This document shows, one piece after another, positions 35,942-44,017 of a stretch of DNA of 64,000 bases. The DNA is from an uncultured Bacteroidales bacterium (GTDB lineage Bacteria > Bacteroidota > Bacteroidia > Bacteroidales > ML635J-15). Where the stretch lies: assembly GCA_937899245.1 (NCBI GenBank), contig CALDKB010000053.1:23228-87227 (forward strand). Direction: 5' to 3'. Each line of letters opens with the position of its first letter. Position 1 is the stretch's first letter. Below the pieces are notes generated by a model, which worked only from the letters and a program-made list of their open reading frames with translations, was not told the origin of the DNA and made no database searches. The position numbers and the translations under genes were made by a program.

Positions 35942-36853
35942 TTATTGTATGTTTTTGTTAATACTGCCGTTTATTGAGTTTATGATTGTTGTAATGTTCG
36001 GTTCGCATTCGATGTAGTCGTTGTTTCGGTGAAACCATGTTATTTGTCTGCGAGCATAACGCCGCGAGTTGCGTTTAATAAGTTCTATGGCTTCTTCGAG
36101 TGAAGTCTTGTTGTCGAAATAGTCGAACAATTCATGGTAGCCGATTGTTCGCAAAGCCGTCATTTCGCGGTATTTCTGCAGTGCGCGGGCTTCATCTATA
36201 AGTCCTTTTTCAAGCATCAAGTCAACACGCTTGTTGATTCTTTCGTACAGCTTTTCCCTGTCGGTATTTATCAATATCTTGACGGTTTCGAAATTGCGTT
36301 TTTGCCTTGTGTTAGTTCTGAATTCGGAAAATGGTTTGCCGGTTTGGCGAGTCATTTCTATGCCTCGCATAATTCGTTGCGGGTTTTTCAGGTCAACCTG
36401 CGAATAATATACGGGGTCTATCCGTTGCAATTCGAAGCGAAGGGCCTCGATGCCCTTTTCTTTATACAAATTTATTACATCCTGCCTGATAATGGGGTCG
36501 GGGTCGGGCATAAGGTCTATTCCGTTGCAAACTGCATCAATGTATAGTCCAGAACCGCCGCACATTATTGCAATGTCGTGAGTCTTGAAGTATTCGTCGA
36601 GAAATTCAATTGCATCATGTTCGTACTGCCAGATACTATAGTGTTCTCCTACAGAAACATTGTTAACAAAGTGATGCCTAATGGTTTGCATCTGTTCTAC
36701 TGTTGGCTTTGCCACTCCGATTCCAAGCTCGCGGTAGAACTGCCGTGAGTCGCAAGAAAGTATTTCTGCGCTGTAATGCTTGGCTATGCCAATGCTAAGG
36801 TCGGTTTTCCCGACACCAGTAGGACCGGCAATTATTATTAGAGTCTTGACCAA
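35942..36853 (-). CDS. miaA: tRNA dimethylallyltransferase
   Basis: A 303-residue enzyme that adds a dimethylallyl group to A37 of tRNAs reading UNN codons. It opens with the P-loop IIAGPTGVGKTDLSIGIAK, then CDSRQFYRELGIGVAKPT with the substrate-binding residues, GGSGLYIDAVCNG, and the C-terminal RRYARRQITWFHRN. Length is normal. It stands 4 bases upstream of the double-thioredoxin gene. Confidence 0.97.
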   Translation of the reverse strand: MVKTLIIIAGPTGVGKTDLSIGIAKHYSAEILSCDSRQFYRELGIGVAKPTVEQMQTIRHHFVNNVSVGEHYSIWQYEHDAIEFLDEYFKTHDIAIMCGGSGLYIDAVCNGIDLMPDPDPIIRQDVINLYKEKGIEALRFELQRIDPVYYSQVDLKNPQRIMRGIEMTRQTGKPFSEFRTNTRQKRNFETVKILINTDREKLYERINKRVDLMLEKGLIDEARALQKYREMTALRTIGYHELFDYFDNKTSLEEAIELIKRNSRRYARRQITWFHRNNDYIECEPNITTIINSINGSINKNIQ

Positions 36854-36874
36854 GTTTTTCGCCCGTTTCGTCTG

Positions 36875-37453
36875 TTAGTACAAATCTCCGCCATCATAAC
36901 CGTCACCGCCGAAGTCGTCGTATCCGTCTTCGTACTCGTTGTCGTAGTATGGATTTTCCTCCTCTTCGAAGTCGTCTTCGTCGTCATCAAGGTTTTCTTC
37001 CAGATTGTCCTCAAGGTCGTCGATGATAACCTGCTGTGGCGGATTGCCTTCTGATAGAGTGAGATTCGGGAATTTCAGCTTTTCATCCTTCTTCAGGTAG
37101 TTGCGAACGTCTATAACCTCAACGTTGAAGCATCTTACCGAGAAGAAATCGAACAGGTATAGGTAGTGCTGTCCCTTTTCTGGCTTTACGAAATTAAGAG
37201 GAGTATCTTCCATAAGAAGGCAATCCTTCTGTGTCTTTTCGTCAATTCGTTCGAGGATGATTTCCTTTTCTGGTTCGTCGCTTGCCTCCCAATATTCGTC
37301 GGCAATGTAGAATGTCGTTATCAGCGTCGGGTCGTATTTGCATACCTGCTGTATTGCGAGGTGAAGATCCTTAAAGGTGCTGTCTTCCTTCATTTCAATT
37401 TCCCTGACGAAATCTTCTTCGTCGAAAATTCTGTATTTTATTACTTTCTGCAT
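36875..37453 (-). CDS. Plasmid pRiA4b ORF-3-like protein with acidic tail
   Basis: A 192-residue protein. Residues 1-125 follow the pRiA4b ORF-3 fold (YRIFDEEDFVREIEMKEDST, FKDLHLAIQQV, HYLYLFDFFS). The last 60 residues are extremely rich in aspartate, glutamate, tyrosine and glycine (for example DDDEDDFEEEENPYYDNEYE), suggesting a disordered acidic tail. Function is unknown in this family. It overlaps the upstream acyl-CoA reductase stop by 13 bases and is in one run with miaA. Confidence 0.75.
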   Translation of the reverse strand: MQKVIKYRIFDEEDFVREIEMKEDSTFKDLHLAIQQVCKYDPTLITTFYIADEYWEASDEPEKEIILERIDEKTQKDCLLMEDTPLNFVKPEKGQHYLYLFDFFSVRCFNVEVIDVRNYLKKDEKLKFPNLTLSEGNPPQQVIIDDLEDNLEENLDDDEDDFEEEENPYYDNEYEDGYDDFGGDGYDGGDLY

Positions 37454-38475
37454 AATTCTGTAATGAATTTTATTGTGTCAATATTATCTGCAAAGTTGTT
37501 TATCTGAGGCTTTTGTGTGTCTCCAAATCTTATGTGCTCAATGTCGATGTCTTCGTTTGTGACTATACACTGGATGTTGTCGCTTTGGCATTTCAGTTCG
37601 TCTGTAATGTCGACGATATTGTCGTAGTACTCAAAGTGTAGCACGCCGATGGGTGAGGTCATGTCGTGTTTTTCTGTAAGAAGAACATTTCCGAAGTTGA
37701 CATGTTCGATTTTATTCATTCCCATGACAGCGTACTGGTAGCTGAAGTTGTTGTTGTATTTGTTGTGGTTGATGAGTTCGGCGTATTTCTGGAACGCGTT
37801 TCCCATTTTGTTGAAATCGTAACCTTTTGGCAGGTATAGTTTGGAAACGCTACGGCAACCGAGGCCGAAATATATGAAAACATCGTCGGCAAGTTTTTGC
37901 AGGTCCTCGTCGGTTTCGCCGCCCGAGAGGATGGCAACGGAATTGCGGTTGTGGCGCAAGATCTTGTTGTATTTGCCAAAGTAGTATTCAAAATATCTGT
38001 TAGTGTTGTTGCTTCCGGTTGCAATTACGGCATCAAAACCGTCAATTCGTTCTTCTGTATACGAAATGCGTTCTGCCATTTCGGGCGACTTTTCGATTAG
38101 GCGGTCGATAATCCATTTCATCAGCACGTTGTCCTTGCTCGAAAGTTTTGCCTTAATCTTTACACCGCAGAGAAATGCGCATAGAAAATCGTGAAATCCG
38201 ACCATTGGAATGTTGCCTGCCATGACTATTGCCACGCAAAGTTCCGAAAGTTCGTCGCTGATGTCGTATCTGCCACTGAAATCTTCAAGCGACTTTTTCG
38301 ATAGTTGTGAATTCCAGTTCTCAAGGCAGAACTTGACGTTTTCCTTGGTAAACCACGGATTATATATCTTTATCTTTTCAAATCCTGGGAAACCATTTAT
38401 TTCACCGCCATTAGCCAGCAGGCCAAGTTCTTCACCAAGCGAAGCTAGAATTTCTATTCGGTCACTAATTTTCAT
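37441..38475 (-). CDS. Acyl-CoA reductase (LuxC-like)
   Basis: A 344-residue protein of the LuxC/acyl-CoA reductase branch of the aldehyde dehydrogenase superfamily. The cofactor region VIATGSNNTNRYFEYYFGKY and the catalytic cysteine in YFGLGCRSVSKLYLP are visible. It would reduce a fatty acyl-CoA to an aldehyde, but no partner aldehyde or wax enzyme lies nearby. Such genes are common beside housekeeping genes in Bacteroidota. It overlaps the next gene by 13 bases. Confidence 0.82.
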   Translation of the reverse strand: MKISDRIEILASLGEELGLLANGGEINGFPGFEKIKIYNPWFTKENVKFCLENWNSQLSKKSLEDFSGRYDISDELSELCVAIVMAGNIPMVGFHDFLCAFLCGVKIKAKLSSKDNVLMKWIIDRLIEKSPEMAERISYTEERIDGFDAVIATGSNNTNRYFEYYFGKYNKILRHNRNSVAILSGGETDEDLQKLADDVFIYFGLGCRSVSKLYLPKGYDFNKMGNAFQKYAELINHNKYNNNFSYQYAVMGMNKIEHVNFGNVLLTEKHDMTSPIGVLHFEYYDNIVDITDELKCQSDNIQCIVTNEDIDIEHIRFGDTQKPQINNFADNIDTIKFITELCRK

Positions 38476-38501
38476 TTCAAAAACTCTCTATTCCAAACTA
38501 G

Positions 38502-38930
38502 TTAGTATCCCAATTGGTCCCAGCATCCATTTGTGAATCCGGTTATTCCGCTTCCAAAAAATTTGTTGAGGAGAATTATTGCGAAAACAAGCATAATGAT
38601 TCCGGCGATAAGACCAATTATTGCACAGGTTCTACCGGTTTTAACTCTGCTGAAAGTGCTTGCGTCGTATAGGTCCGAATTGCGATTGAATTCCCTTTTG
38701 CTGGTAATTGAGAGTATAATTGCGATGATTGCAAGAATAATTCCAATAGTTCCGTTGCAACAGCAAATGGCAGGTATCGAAAGGATGCCGAGTGTAAGGA
38801 TTAGTTTGCCATGAGGAGCAGGTAATAGCATTCCTGACTTTTGTGTAGCTGTTCGTTCCTGCTGTTCGTGGTTTTCGCTCGACATGTCGAAACCACGTTC
38901 GCTAGTGTTTTGTTCGTTGTAGTTATCCAT
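38502..38930 (-). CDS. CCC-motif membrane protein
   Basis: A 142-residue protein with a hydrophilic N-terminal tail (about residues 1-40) and two long hydrophobic stretches: KLILTLGILSIPAICCCNGT, with the CCC triplet, and GLIAGIIMLVFAIILLNKFF. The layout matches the Bacteroidota CCC-motif membrane family, of unknown function. Its ATG lies directly after the stop of the DUF2752 gene (no spacer base), so the two are surely co-translated. Confidence 0.75.
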   Translation of the reverse strand: MDNYNEQNTSERGFDMSSENHEQQERTATQKSGMLLPAPHGKLILTLGILSIPAICCCNGTIGIILAIIAIILSITSKREFNRNSDLYDASTFSRVKTGRTCAIIGLIAGIIMLVFAIILLNKFFGSGITGFTNGCWDQLGY

Positions 38931-39218
38931 TTAAATGAATTTTAAAATGTAGTTCAAAAGTATTAAAAGAACGTCAAATATAAAAATAATTTTTAGAATT
39001 TTTAGCCAAACCTTCGAATTGATGCACAGATTTATAATCAGCACGATAAATAGCAGAATTATAGGAATTAGTGGAGGGTATAGTTGGAGACTTTCCATGA
39101 AATTCCCTTTCAACAGGGCAATTATTGCTCGTTGCATACCACATCCAGGGCATTCGATACCGAAAAAGTGCTTTATCGGGCAAGGCAGAAGGTGATGTTC
39201 GAGCCACTCTGGAAACAT
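38931..39218 (-). CDS. DUF2752 membrane protein
   Basis: A 95-residue protein with the DUF2752 mark FGIECPGCGMQRAIIALLKG, in which CPGCG and the following arginine are conserved, and two hydrophobic helices (PPLIPIILLFIVLIINLCI, IIFIFDVLLILLNYIL). Function unknown. It leads a two-gene unit with the CCC-motif protein, a recurrent pair in Bacteroidota. The gene is divergent from the lipoprotein at 39384. Confidence 0.82.
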   Translation of the reverse strand: MFPEWLEHHLLPCPIKHFFGIECPGCGMQRAIIALLKGNFMESLQLYPPLIPIILLFIVLIINLCINSKVWLKILKIIFIFDVLLILLNYILKFI

Positions 39219-39255
39219 ATGGATCGTGTGCTTTTATCTGTTTCAAAATTTTGTT

Positions 39256-39263
39256 CAAATATA
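39256..39263 (-). promoter_or_regulatory. -7 element for the DUF2752 unit
   Basis: The minus strand reads TATATTTG, 38 bases before the DUF2752 ATG. A TTTG lies only 14 bases upstream, too close for the normal spacing. Confidence 0.4.
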
Positions 39264-39326
39264 CATATTTTATCTGCCAAATTTTGAGTGACAATAAAAT
39301 ATCTATTGATTTTATTGTGTGATGTT

Positions 39327-39357
39327 TTTGTGATAATAACAAATTTTAATAATTTTG
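39327..39357 (+). promoter_or_regulatory. Consensus promoter of the lipoprotein gene
   Basis: TTTG (39327-39330) and TAATTTTG (39350-39357) are separated by exactly 19 bases, a full Bacteroidota match. The leader to ATG 39384 would be about 20 bases. Confidence 0.8.
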
Positions 39358-39383
39358 GCTTTTATTCTAAACATTAGCTAATT

Positions 39384-40385
39384 ATGAAAAGATTCGGTCA
39401 TCTATTTATTGCAAGCTTTATTCTTTGCTTGACAATTCTTGTGGGTTGTAATAAGGATGTTGATGTTAAGGTCTACACTGGCAAGACTACAGAAGTAACC
39501 TGCTCAACGGTAGTTTTGAATGGCGAAGTGGCTGGTAATGACAAAAATGCCTCTTTGGTTTGTTGCTTCCACTATGGCATCAACTCGGATATGTCTGATG
39601 CAATGTCGGTTTCAACAAGTACGTCTAATGGCGCATTTTCTGTTTTGGTTACTGGTCTGTCTGCTAATACAAAGTATTACTATCAGGCCTATGTTAATAA
39701 AGGTGATGATTTTTTCAGAGGTGAGATAAAATCTTTTGTAACAAATACAGAAGAAACTGGCTCTGGTTCTGGCAGTGGAGAAGTAAGTGGTACTGGAAAT
39801 CTTAATGGTCACTCGTATGTTGATTTGGGTCTGCCAAGCGGTTTGAAATGGGCTACATGTAATGTCGGAGCGACCAAACCTGAGGAGCCAGGCAGTTATT
39901 ATGCTTGGGGTGAGACATCTACTAAGACTGAATATACATGGGAAACATATACTCTTTGTAATGGCAGTATGCAAACCCTTACAAAGTATAATGCAAATGA
40001 AAATTATGGCGTAGTTGACAACAAATCAGTTCTTGAGTCATGCGATGATGCTGCAACAGTAAATTGGGGCAATGGCTGGCGAATGCCTACTAAGGACGAA
40101 TTGCATGAACTGGCAACAGAATGTAACTGGGCATCAGCAACACTTAATAATAAGTCGGGATGGCAGGTGACTGGACCTAACGGCAATTCGATCTTCCTTC
40201 CATTGGGTGGCGATATTGAAGGTTCTGAAATTCTGGGAACAAATATTTGGGGCATTTACTACACAAGTACTATGGAGATGAATGTTCCGTACTATGCGTG
40301 GTACTTGTACCTTACATTTAGCCAGTGCCTAATATCAGATAGCAATCGTTGTTACGGTTATACGGTTCGCGCAGTTTGCCAGTAG
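39384..40385 (+). CDS. Lipoprotein with Fn3-like and FISUMP-type domains
   Basis: A 333-residue protein. The signal peptide ends in LTILVGC, a lipobox. Residues about 30-120 form a fibronectin III-like domain (TCSTVVLNGEV, LSANTKYYYQAYV). After a Gly/Ser linker, residues 140-333 match the Fibrobacter succinogenes major paralogous domain: HSYVDLGLPSGLKWATCNVG, YYAWGE, WGNGWRMPTKDEL and the C-terminal GYTVRAVCQ. Such proteins are surface or periplasmic and probably bind glycans, but this is a family-level guess. It stands alone on its own promoter. Confidence 0.85.
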   Translation: MKRFGHLFIASFILCLTILVGCNKDVDVKVYTGKTTEVTCSTVVLNGEVAGNDKNASLVCCFHYGINSDMSDAMSVSTSTSNGAFSVLVTGLSANTKYYYQAYVNKGDDFFRGEIKSFVTNTEETGSGSGSGEVSGTGNLNGHSYVDLGLPSGLKWATCNVGATKPEEPGSYYAWGETSTKTEYTWETYTLCNGSMQTLTKYNANENYGVVDNKSVLESCDDAATVNWGNGWRMPTKDELHELATECNWASATLNNKSGWQVTGPNGNSIFLPLGGDIEGSEILGTNIWGIYYTSTMEMNVPYYAWYLYLTFSQCLISDSNRCYGYTVRAVCQ

Positions 40386-40423
40386 AAAACTATCGCTGTT
40401 TGATCTAGTTTGAAGGCTTCGCC

Positions 40424-40462
40424 GTTTGGTGTGATTTGAAACCATCTCAAACCACATCAAAC
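40424..40462. repeat. Inverted repeat at the head of the 10-bp array
   Basis: GTTTGGTGTGATTTGA (40424-40439) pairs with TCAAACCACATCAAAC (40447-40462), 14 of 16 positions being exact complements, around a 7-base loop. It marks where the repeat orientation flips from GTTTGA-type units on the left (40398-40416) to CAAAC-type units on the right. There is no T-run, so it is not a standard terminator. Confidence 0.6.
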
Positions 40463-40557
40463 TACTTCAAACAACATCCAACAACCTCAAACCACTTCAA
40501 ACAATATCAAACCACCTCAAACCATATCAAACAACCTCAAACAACCTCAAACAATTT
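40438..40557 (+). repeat. 10-bp tandem array, 12 units, before aat
   Basis: Twelve consecutive units of exactly 10 bases with no slippage: GAAACCATCT, CAAACCACAT, CAAACTACTT, CAAACAACAT, CCAACAACCT, CAAACCACTT, CAAACAATAT, CAAACCACCT, CAAACCATAT, CAAACAACCT (twice), CAAACAATTT. The consensus is CAAACNAYNT. It ends 3 bases before the -7 element of aat. A related array precedes the gene at 57967-58839 in the same orientation. Confidence 0.9.
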
Positions 40558-40560
40558 CCT

Positions 40561-40568
40561 TATCTTTG
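40561..40568 (+). promoter_or_regulatory. -7 element 7 bases before the aat start codon
   Basis: TATCTTTG matches TAnnTTTG. The ATG at 40576 follows after 7 bases, so transcription should start on or next to the start codon. The -33 position would fall in the 10-bp array, which has no TTTG on this strand. Confidence 0.5.
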
Positions 40569-40575
40569 TATCGTT

Positions 40576-41253
40576 ATGGCAGTATATCAGTTATCGGACG
40601 AATATCTTGGCTTTCCAGATCCAAACGAGGCCGACCGTGATGGTCTTATCGCTGTCGGAGGTGATTTTTCGCCAGAGCGAGTGCTCATGGCGTTGACGCA
40701 TGGTATTTTCCCTTGGCCATGCGATGAAATGGAACTATTGTGGTTTTCGCTCGATCCGCGCTTTGTGGTTTTTCCGGAGAAAGCCCATATTTCAAAGTCG
40801 TTGCGACGTAGCTGCCGTAATTTTACAATTAGGATGAATACCAACTTCGAGTCTGTAATTCGTCGTTGTGCGAATGTCAAACGTAAAGGGGAGACAGGTA
40901 CTTGGATTACCGACGCCATCATCAATGCCTACACAAAACTTCACGAATACGGCTATGGATATTCGTTTGAGGCATATCAGGACGATAAACTCGTAGGCGG
41001 ATTGTATGGGACTCTTATCGGCAAGGTCTTTTCTGGCGAATCGATGTTTCACGATGTTACCGATGCAGGAAAGGTCGCTTTTTGCGGATTGGTTAGTTTT
41101 TGCCTCGAAAACGGTATTAAGGTTATTGATTGCCAGCAGCATACGGATTTGCTCGAAAGTCTTGGCGGCGAGGAAATACCGCGTACTGAATATTTGAAAC
41201 TTTTGGAAGAATACGGGGAAGACCCATTTACTTATGTTGAAGACGAGAATTAA
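40576..41253 (+). CDS. aat: Leucyl/phenylalanyl-tRNA-protein transferase
   Basis: A 225-residue enzyme that attaches leucine or phenylalanine to N-terminal arginine or lysine of proteins, marking them for ClpS/ClpAP degradation. Hallmarks: GLIAVGGDFSPERVLMALTH, GIFPWPCDEMELLWFSLDPR in consecutive parts, GYSFEAYQDDKLVGGLYG, and FSGESMFHD. Length is normal. It overlaps tilS by 20 bases. Its leader seems to be absent or very short, with a 10-bp array just upstream of the promoter. Confidence 0.95.
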   Translation: MAVYQLSDEYLGFPDPNEADRDGLIAVGGDFSPERVLMALTHGIFPWPCDEMELLWFSLDPRFVVFPEKAHISKSLRRSCRNFTIRMNTNFESVIRRCANVKRKGETGTWITDAIINAYTKLHEYGYGYSFEAYQDDKLVGGLYGTLIGKVFSGESMFHDVTDAGKVAFCGLVSFCLENGIKVIDCQQHTDLLESLGGEEIPRTEYLKLLEEYGEDPFTYVEDEN

Positions 41254-42562
41254 GGAACAGATTTCTTCTTACGGTATTCCTGTGGGAACGCGTTTGTTGT
41301 GCGCAGTAAGTGGCGGAGTCGACTCCATTGTCATGTTGTATCTGTTGCACGAAATGAAATACGATTGTGTCGTGGCTCACTGCAATTTCAAGCTTCGCGG
41401 CGAGGAATCGGACGGCGATGAGATGTTTGTGCGTGACTTTTGCAATAAACTGGATGTGCCATGTCATGTGAATACATTTAACACTCACGAATATGCCGAT
41501 GCAACTGGAACTTCAATACAGATGGCGGCGCGAAAATTGCGTTACGATTGGTTTTACGAACTTGCTGGTCAGGAAAATTGCGAATATATAGCGCTGGCTC
41601 ATAATTCCGACGATCAGGCTGAAACTGCTATATTGAACTTCGTTCGTGGAACTGGCATCCGTGGCGTTTCTGGCATGAAACCGGTTCTTGATAAACTGTT
41701 TCGTCCTCTTATTGAGGTGTCGCGTGCGGAAATAGCTGAGATTTCTTCCGAAAACAACATACCATACCATAATGACTCCACAAATGCAACGACAAAATAT
41801 GCGCGCAACAAGGTTAGGCATTTGGTTCTGCCGCTGTTCGAGGAAATAAATGTGGCTGCAAAGGAAAATATTCTTAAGTCGGTTGCGTATTTTTCTGACA
41901 CAGAGAAAATTATGAACGACTATGTGCGAATGATACGTGAAATGTCCCTTGTCGTTGAAGATGGTGTTATTCGCATTAATGTTGAGAAAATTCTTGCTAC
42001 TGCGGCACCTTCGACAGTTTTGTTCGAAATCTTGATTGGAGAGGGTATTCCAAAGCCTTTGGCTGGCGAAGCTGTTTGCCTTTTGGACTCTCAGACCGGT
42101 CGTAGGTGTGCGTTTGGAAATATTGAAATTCTTCGTAATCGTGAATTTGTCGAGGTGCATAATGTTGTCGGCGATGCTGGTGATGAGGAGTTTGTAATAA
42201 ATTCAATCGGGGAACTGAAAAAATATGGTTTCTCGGTTTCAAAGTCTCATTGCGACGATGATTTTGTCTGCGACAGAAATCCGGAGATTGCTTATTTGGA
42301 TGTCAAGAAGTTGAAGTTTCCGCTAGTGTTGCGAAAATGGCGTTTCGGCGACAAGTTTATTCCGTTGGGAATGAAGGGTTCGCGTAAACTGAGTGATTTT
42401 TTCAAGGATGAAAAATTGTCGGCCGTAGATAAGTCGCAAGTTCGCATTCTTGAGTCGGAAGGTAAAATTGTGTGGGTTGTCGGTATGCGTATCGACGACC
42501 GTTTCAAATTTGACGGTAACACCGTCGAGGTTTTTATTTTGAAGGATGAACATCAAAAATAA
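41234..42562 (+). CDS. tilS: tRNA(Ile)-lysidine synthetase
   Basis: A 442-residue enzyme that converts C34 of the CAU-anticodon tRNA-Ile to lysidine, using ATP. The PP-loop SGGVDSIVMLYLLHE lies near residue 28, followed by HCNFKLRGEESDGDE, LAHNSDDQAET and GIRGVSGM. The C-terminal TilS domain is present (KKLKFPLVLRKWRFGDKFIP, then KGSRKLSDFFKDEKL). It starts inside the end of aat and ends 5 bases before the next gene. Confidence 0.95.
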   Translation: MLKTRIKEQISSYGIPVGTRLLCAVSGGVDSIVMLYLLHEMKYDCVVAHCNFKLRGEESDGDEMFVRDFCNKLDVPCHVNTFNTHEYADATGTSIQMAARKLRYDWFYELAGQENCEYIALAHNSDDQAETAILNFVRGTGIRGVSGMKPVLDKLFRPLIEVSRAEIAEISSENNIPYHNDSTNATTKYARNKVRHLVLPLFEEINVAAKENILKSVAYFSDTEKIMNDYVRMIREMSLVVEDGVIRINVEKILATAAPSTVLFEILIGEGIPKPLAGEAVCLLDSQTGRRCAFGNIEILRNREFVEVHNVVGDAGDEEFVINSIGELKKYGFSVSKSHCDDDFVCDRNPEIAYLDVKKLKFPLVLRKWRFGDKFIPLGMKGSRKLSDFFKDEKLSAVDKSQVRILESEGKIVWVVGMRIDDRFKFDGNTVEVFILKDEHQK

Positions 42563-42567
42563 TAGAT

Positions 42568-43923
42568 ATGAAAGCATTTAAGGCATATGACATTAGAGGC
42601 GTATATGGCGTCGATTTTACAGGTGATGACGTGTATAGAATCGGTTATTTTTTACCGGAAGTTATGAAAACCAATAAGATTCTTGTCGGAAGGGATGTCA
42701 GGTTGTCGTCTCCCGAAATCTTTGATTGCCTGACACGAGGTATTACGGATGCTGGCGCCGATGTTTGCAATCTTGGCTTGTCAACAACATCTATGGTTTA
42801 CTGGTCAACGGCAAAGTTTGATTTTGATGCATCGGTGATGATTACAGCATCTCACAATCCTGCTTCGCACAATGGATTGAAGGTGTCGGCAAAAAATGCA
42901 GCTCCGGTTGGCTACGACAGTGGCTTGAAACTAGTCGAGGATCTTGTTTTGCACGGAACTGTTTGCCCAGTTGAAAACAAAGGGAAAATCATAGATTTTG
43001 ATGTGAAGGAGCAATATATGGACTTTATGCGTCAATATTTGCCCGATATTTCAAATTTGACAGTAAGCGTTGATTGTAGCAACGGCATGTCGGCATTGTT
43101 TATCAAGAAATTGCTTGGCGACAAAGCAATGTACATTTGCGATGAACTTGACGGTTCTTTCCCTAACCACGAGGGCAATCCGCTGATGGCCGAAAATCGT
43201 GTCATGTTGCAGAAGCACGTGCTTGAGCACAAGTCGGATATAGGTGTTATTTACGATGGCGATGCCGACCGTGTGATGTTTATCGACGAGCATGGAGAGT
43301 TTATTTCTCCAGACCTTATGATTGCAATTCTGTCGCACTATTTCCTTGAGGAAAAAGGTTTGAAGGGCAAGGTATATCAGGATATCCGTACCTCTAAGGC
43401 CGTTGGCGAGTATGTGTCGAAATTTGGTAGCGAAATGGTTATGTGGCGTGTCGGCAGGGCTTACGCGGCTGTAAAATTGCGCGAGGTCGATGGTATTTTC
43501 GGAGGAGAACTTGCAGGACATTATTATTTCCGCGATTTCTACTATTCTGATTCTGGAATATTGGCTAGCTTGCTGATTCTAGGTATTGTGTCGCGTATGA
43601 AGAAAAATGGCATTTCGGTGTCGAAGATGATTGCTGGAGTTAAGAATTATGAGAATTCGGGCGAGATAAACTTCCGCGTTGAGGCAAAACAGAAGGCGAT
43701 GGATATGGTTGTGGCGCATTTTCGCGCTAAGGCAGAGCCTATGGCTTTCTACGATTTCGATGGATACCGTCTTGAATACAAGGACTGGTGGTTGAACATA
43801 CGTCCGTCGAACACCGAACCGTTCTTGCGTTTCCTTTGCGAGGCAACATCTACAGAACTACTAGAAGATATCAAGTCGCAAGTGCTGAAAATTGTTGAGC
43901 AGTGCGGCGGTGAAATGGAGTAG
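42568..43923 (+). CDS. Phosphomannomutase/phosphoglucomutase
   Basis: A 451-residue alpha-D-phosphohexomutase with all four domains. The phosphoserine loop TASHNP places the catalytic serine at residue 95; the metal loop YDGDADR lies near residue 230, the sugar-binding GGELAGHYYFRDF near residue 313, and the phosphate loop RPSNTEPFLR near residue 413. It interconverts hexose 1- and 6-phosphates for envelope sugars. Whether mannose or glucose is preferred cannot be decided. It is the last gene of the aat-tilS run. Confidence 0.93.
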   Translation: MKAFKAYDIRGVYGVDFTGDDVYRIGYFLPEVMKTNKILVGRDVRLSSPEIFDCLTRGITDAGADVCNLGLSTTSMVYWSTAKFDFDASVMITASHNPASHNGLKVSAKNAAPVGYDSGLKLVEDLVLHGTVCPVENKGKIIDFDVKEQYMDFMRQYLPDISNLTVSVDCSNGMSALFIKKLLGDKAMYICDELDGSFPNHEGNPLMAENRVMLQKHVLEHKSDIGVIYDGDADRVMFIDEHGEFISPDLMIAILSHYFLEEKGLKGKVYQDIRTSKAVGEYVSKFGSEMVMWRVGRAYAAVKLREVDGIFGGELAGHYYFRDFYYSDSGILASLLILGIVSRMKKNGISVSKMIAGVKNYENSGEINFRVEAKQKAMDMVVAHFRAKAEPMAFYDFDGYRLEYKDWWLNIRPSNTEPFLRFLCEATSTELLEDIKSQVLKIVEQCGGEME

Positions 43924-43941
43924 GAGATAATTTGTACAAAT

Positions 43942-43996
43942 AAAACCCCCGTCTCGTCTTTCTGAACTTGATTCAGAATCTGGAAACGGGGGTTTT
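43942..43996. terminator. Bidirectional terminator with a nested repeat in its loop
   Basis: AAAACCCCCGT (43942-43952) pairs perfectly with ACGGGGGTTTT (43986-43996). The 33-base interior itself contains the palindrome TTCTGAA-cttga-TTCAGAA (43960-43978), a core shared with dispersed repeats at 21792 and 24286. The phosphohexomutase and aspS converge here. Confidence 0.8.
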
Positions 43997-44017
43997 GTTT
44001 CTGTATCTATAATCGAC

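Noticed and set aside
40438..40557. CRISPR array
   Set aside because: Units are 10 bp with no spacers, and no cas gene is in the window.
40436..40696. Open frame of 86 codons across the 10-bp array
   Set aside because: It merely translates the array (a 30-base, 10-residue period such as QTTSNHFKQY) and runs into aat in another frame; no leader or family support.
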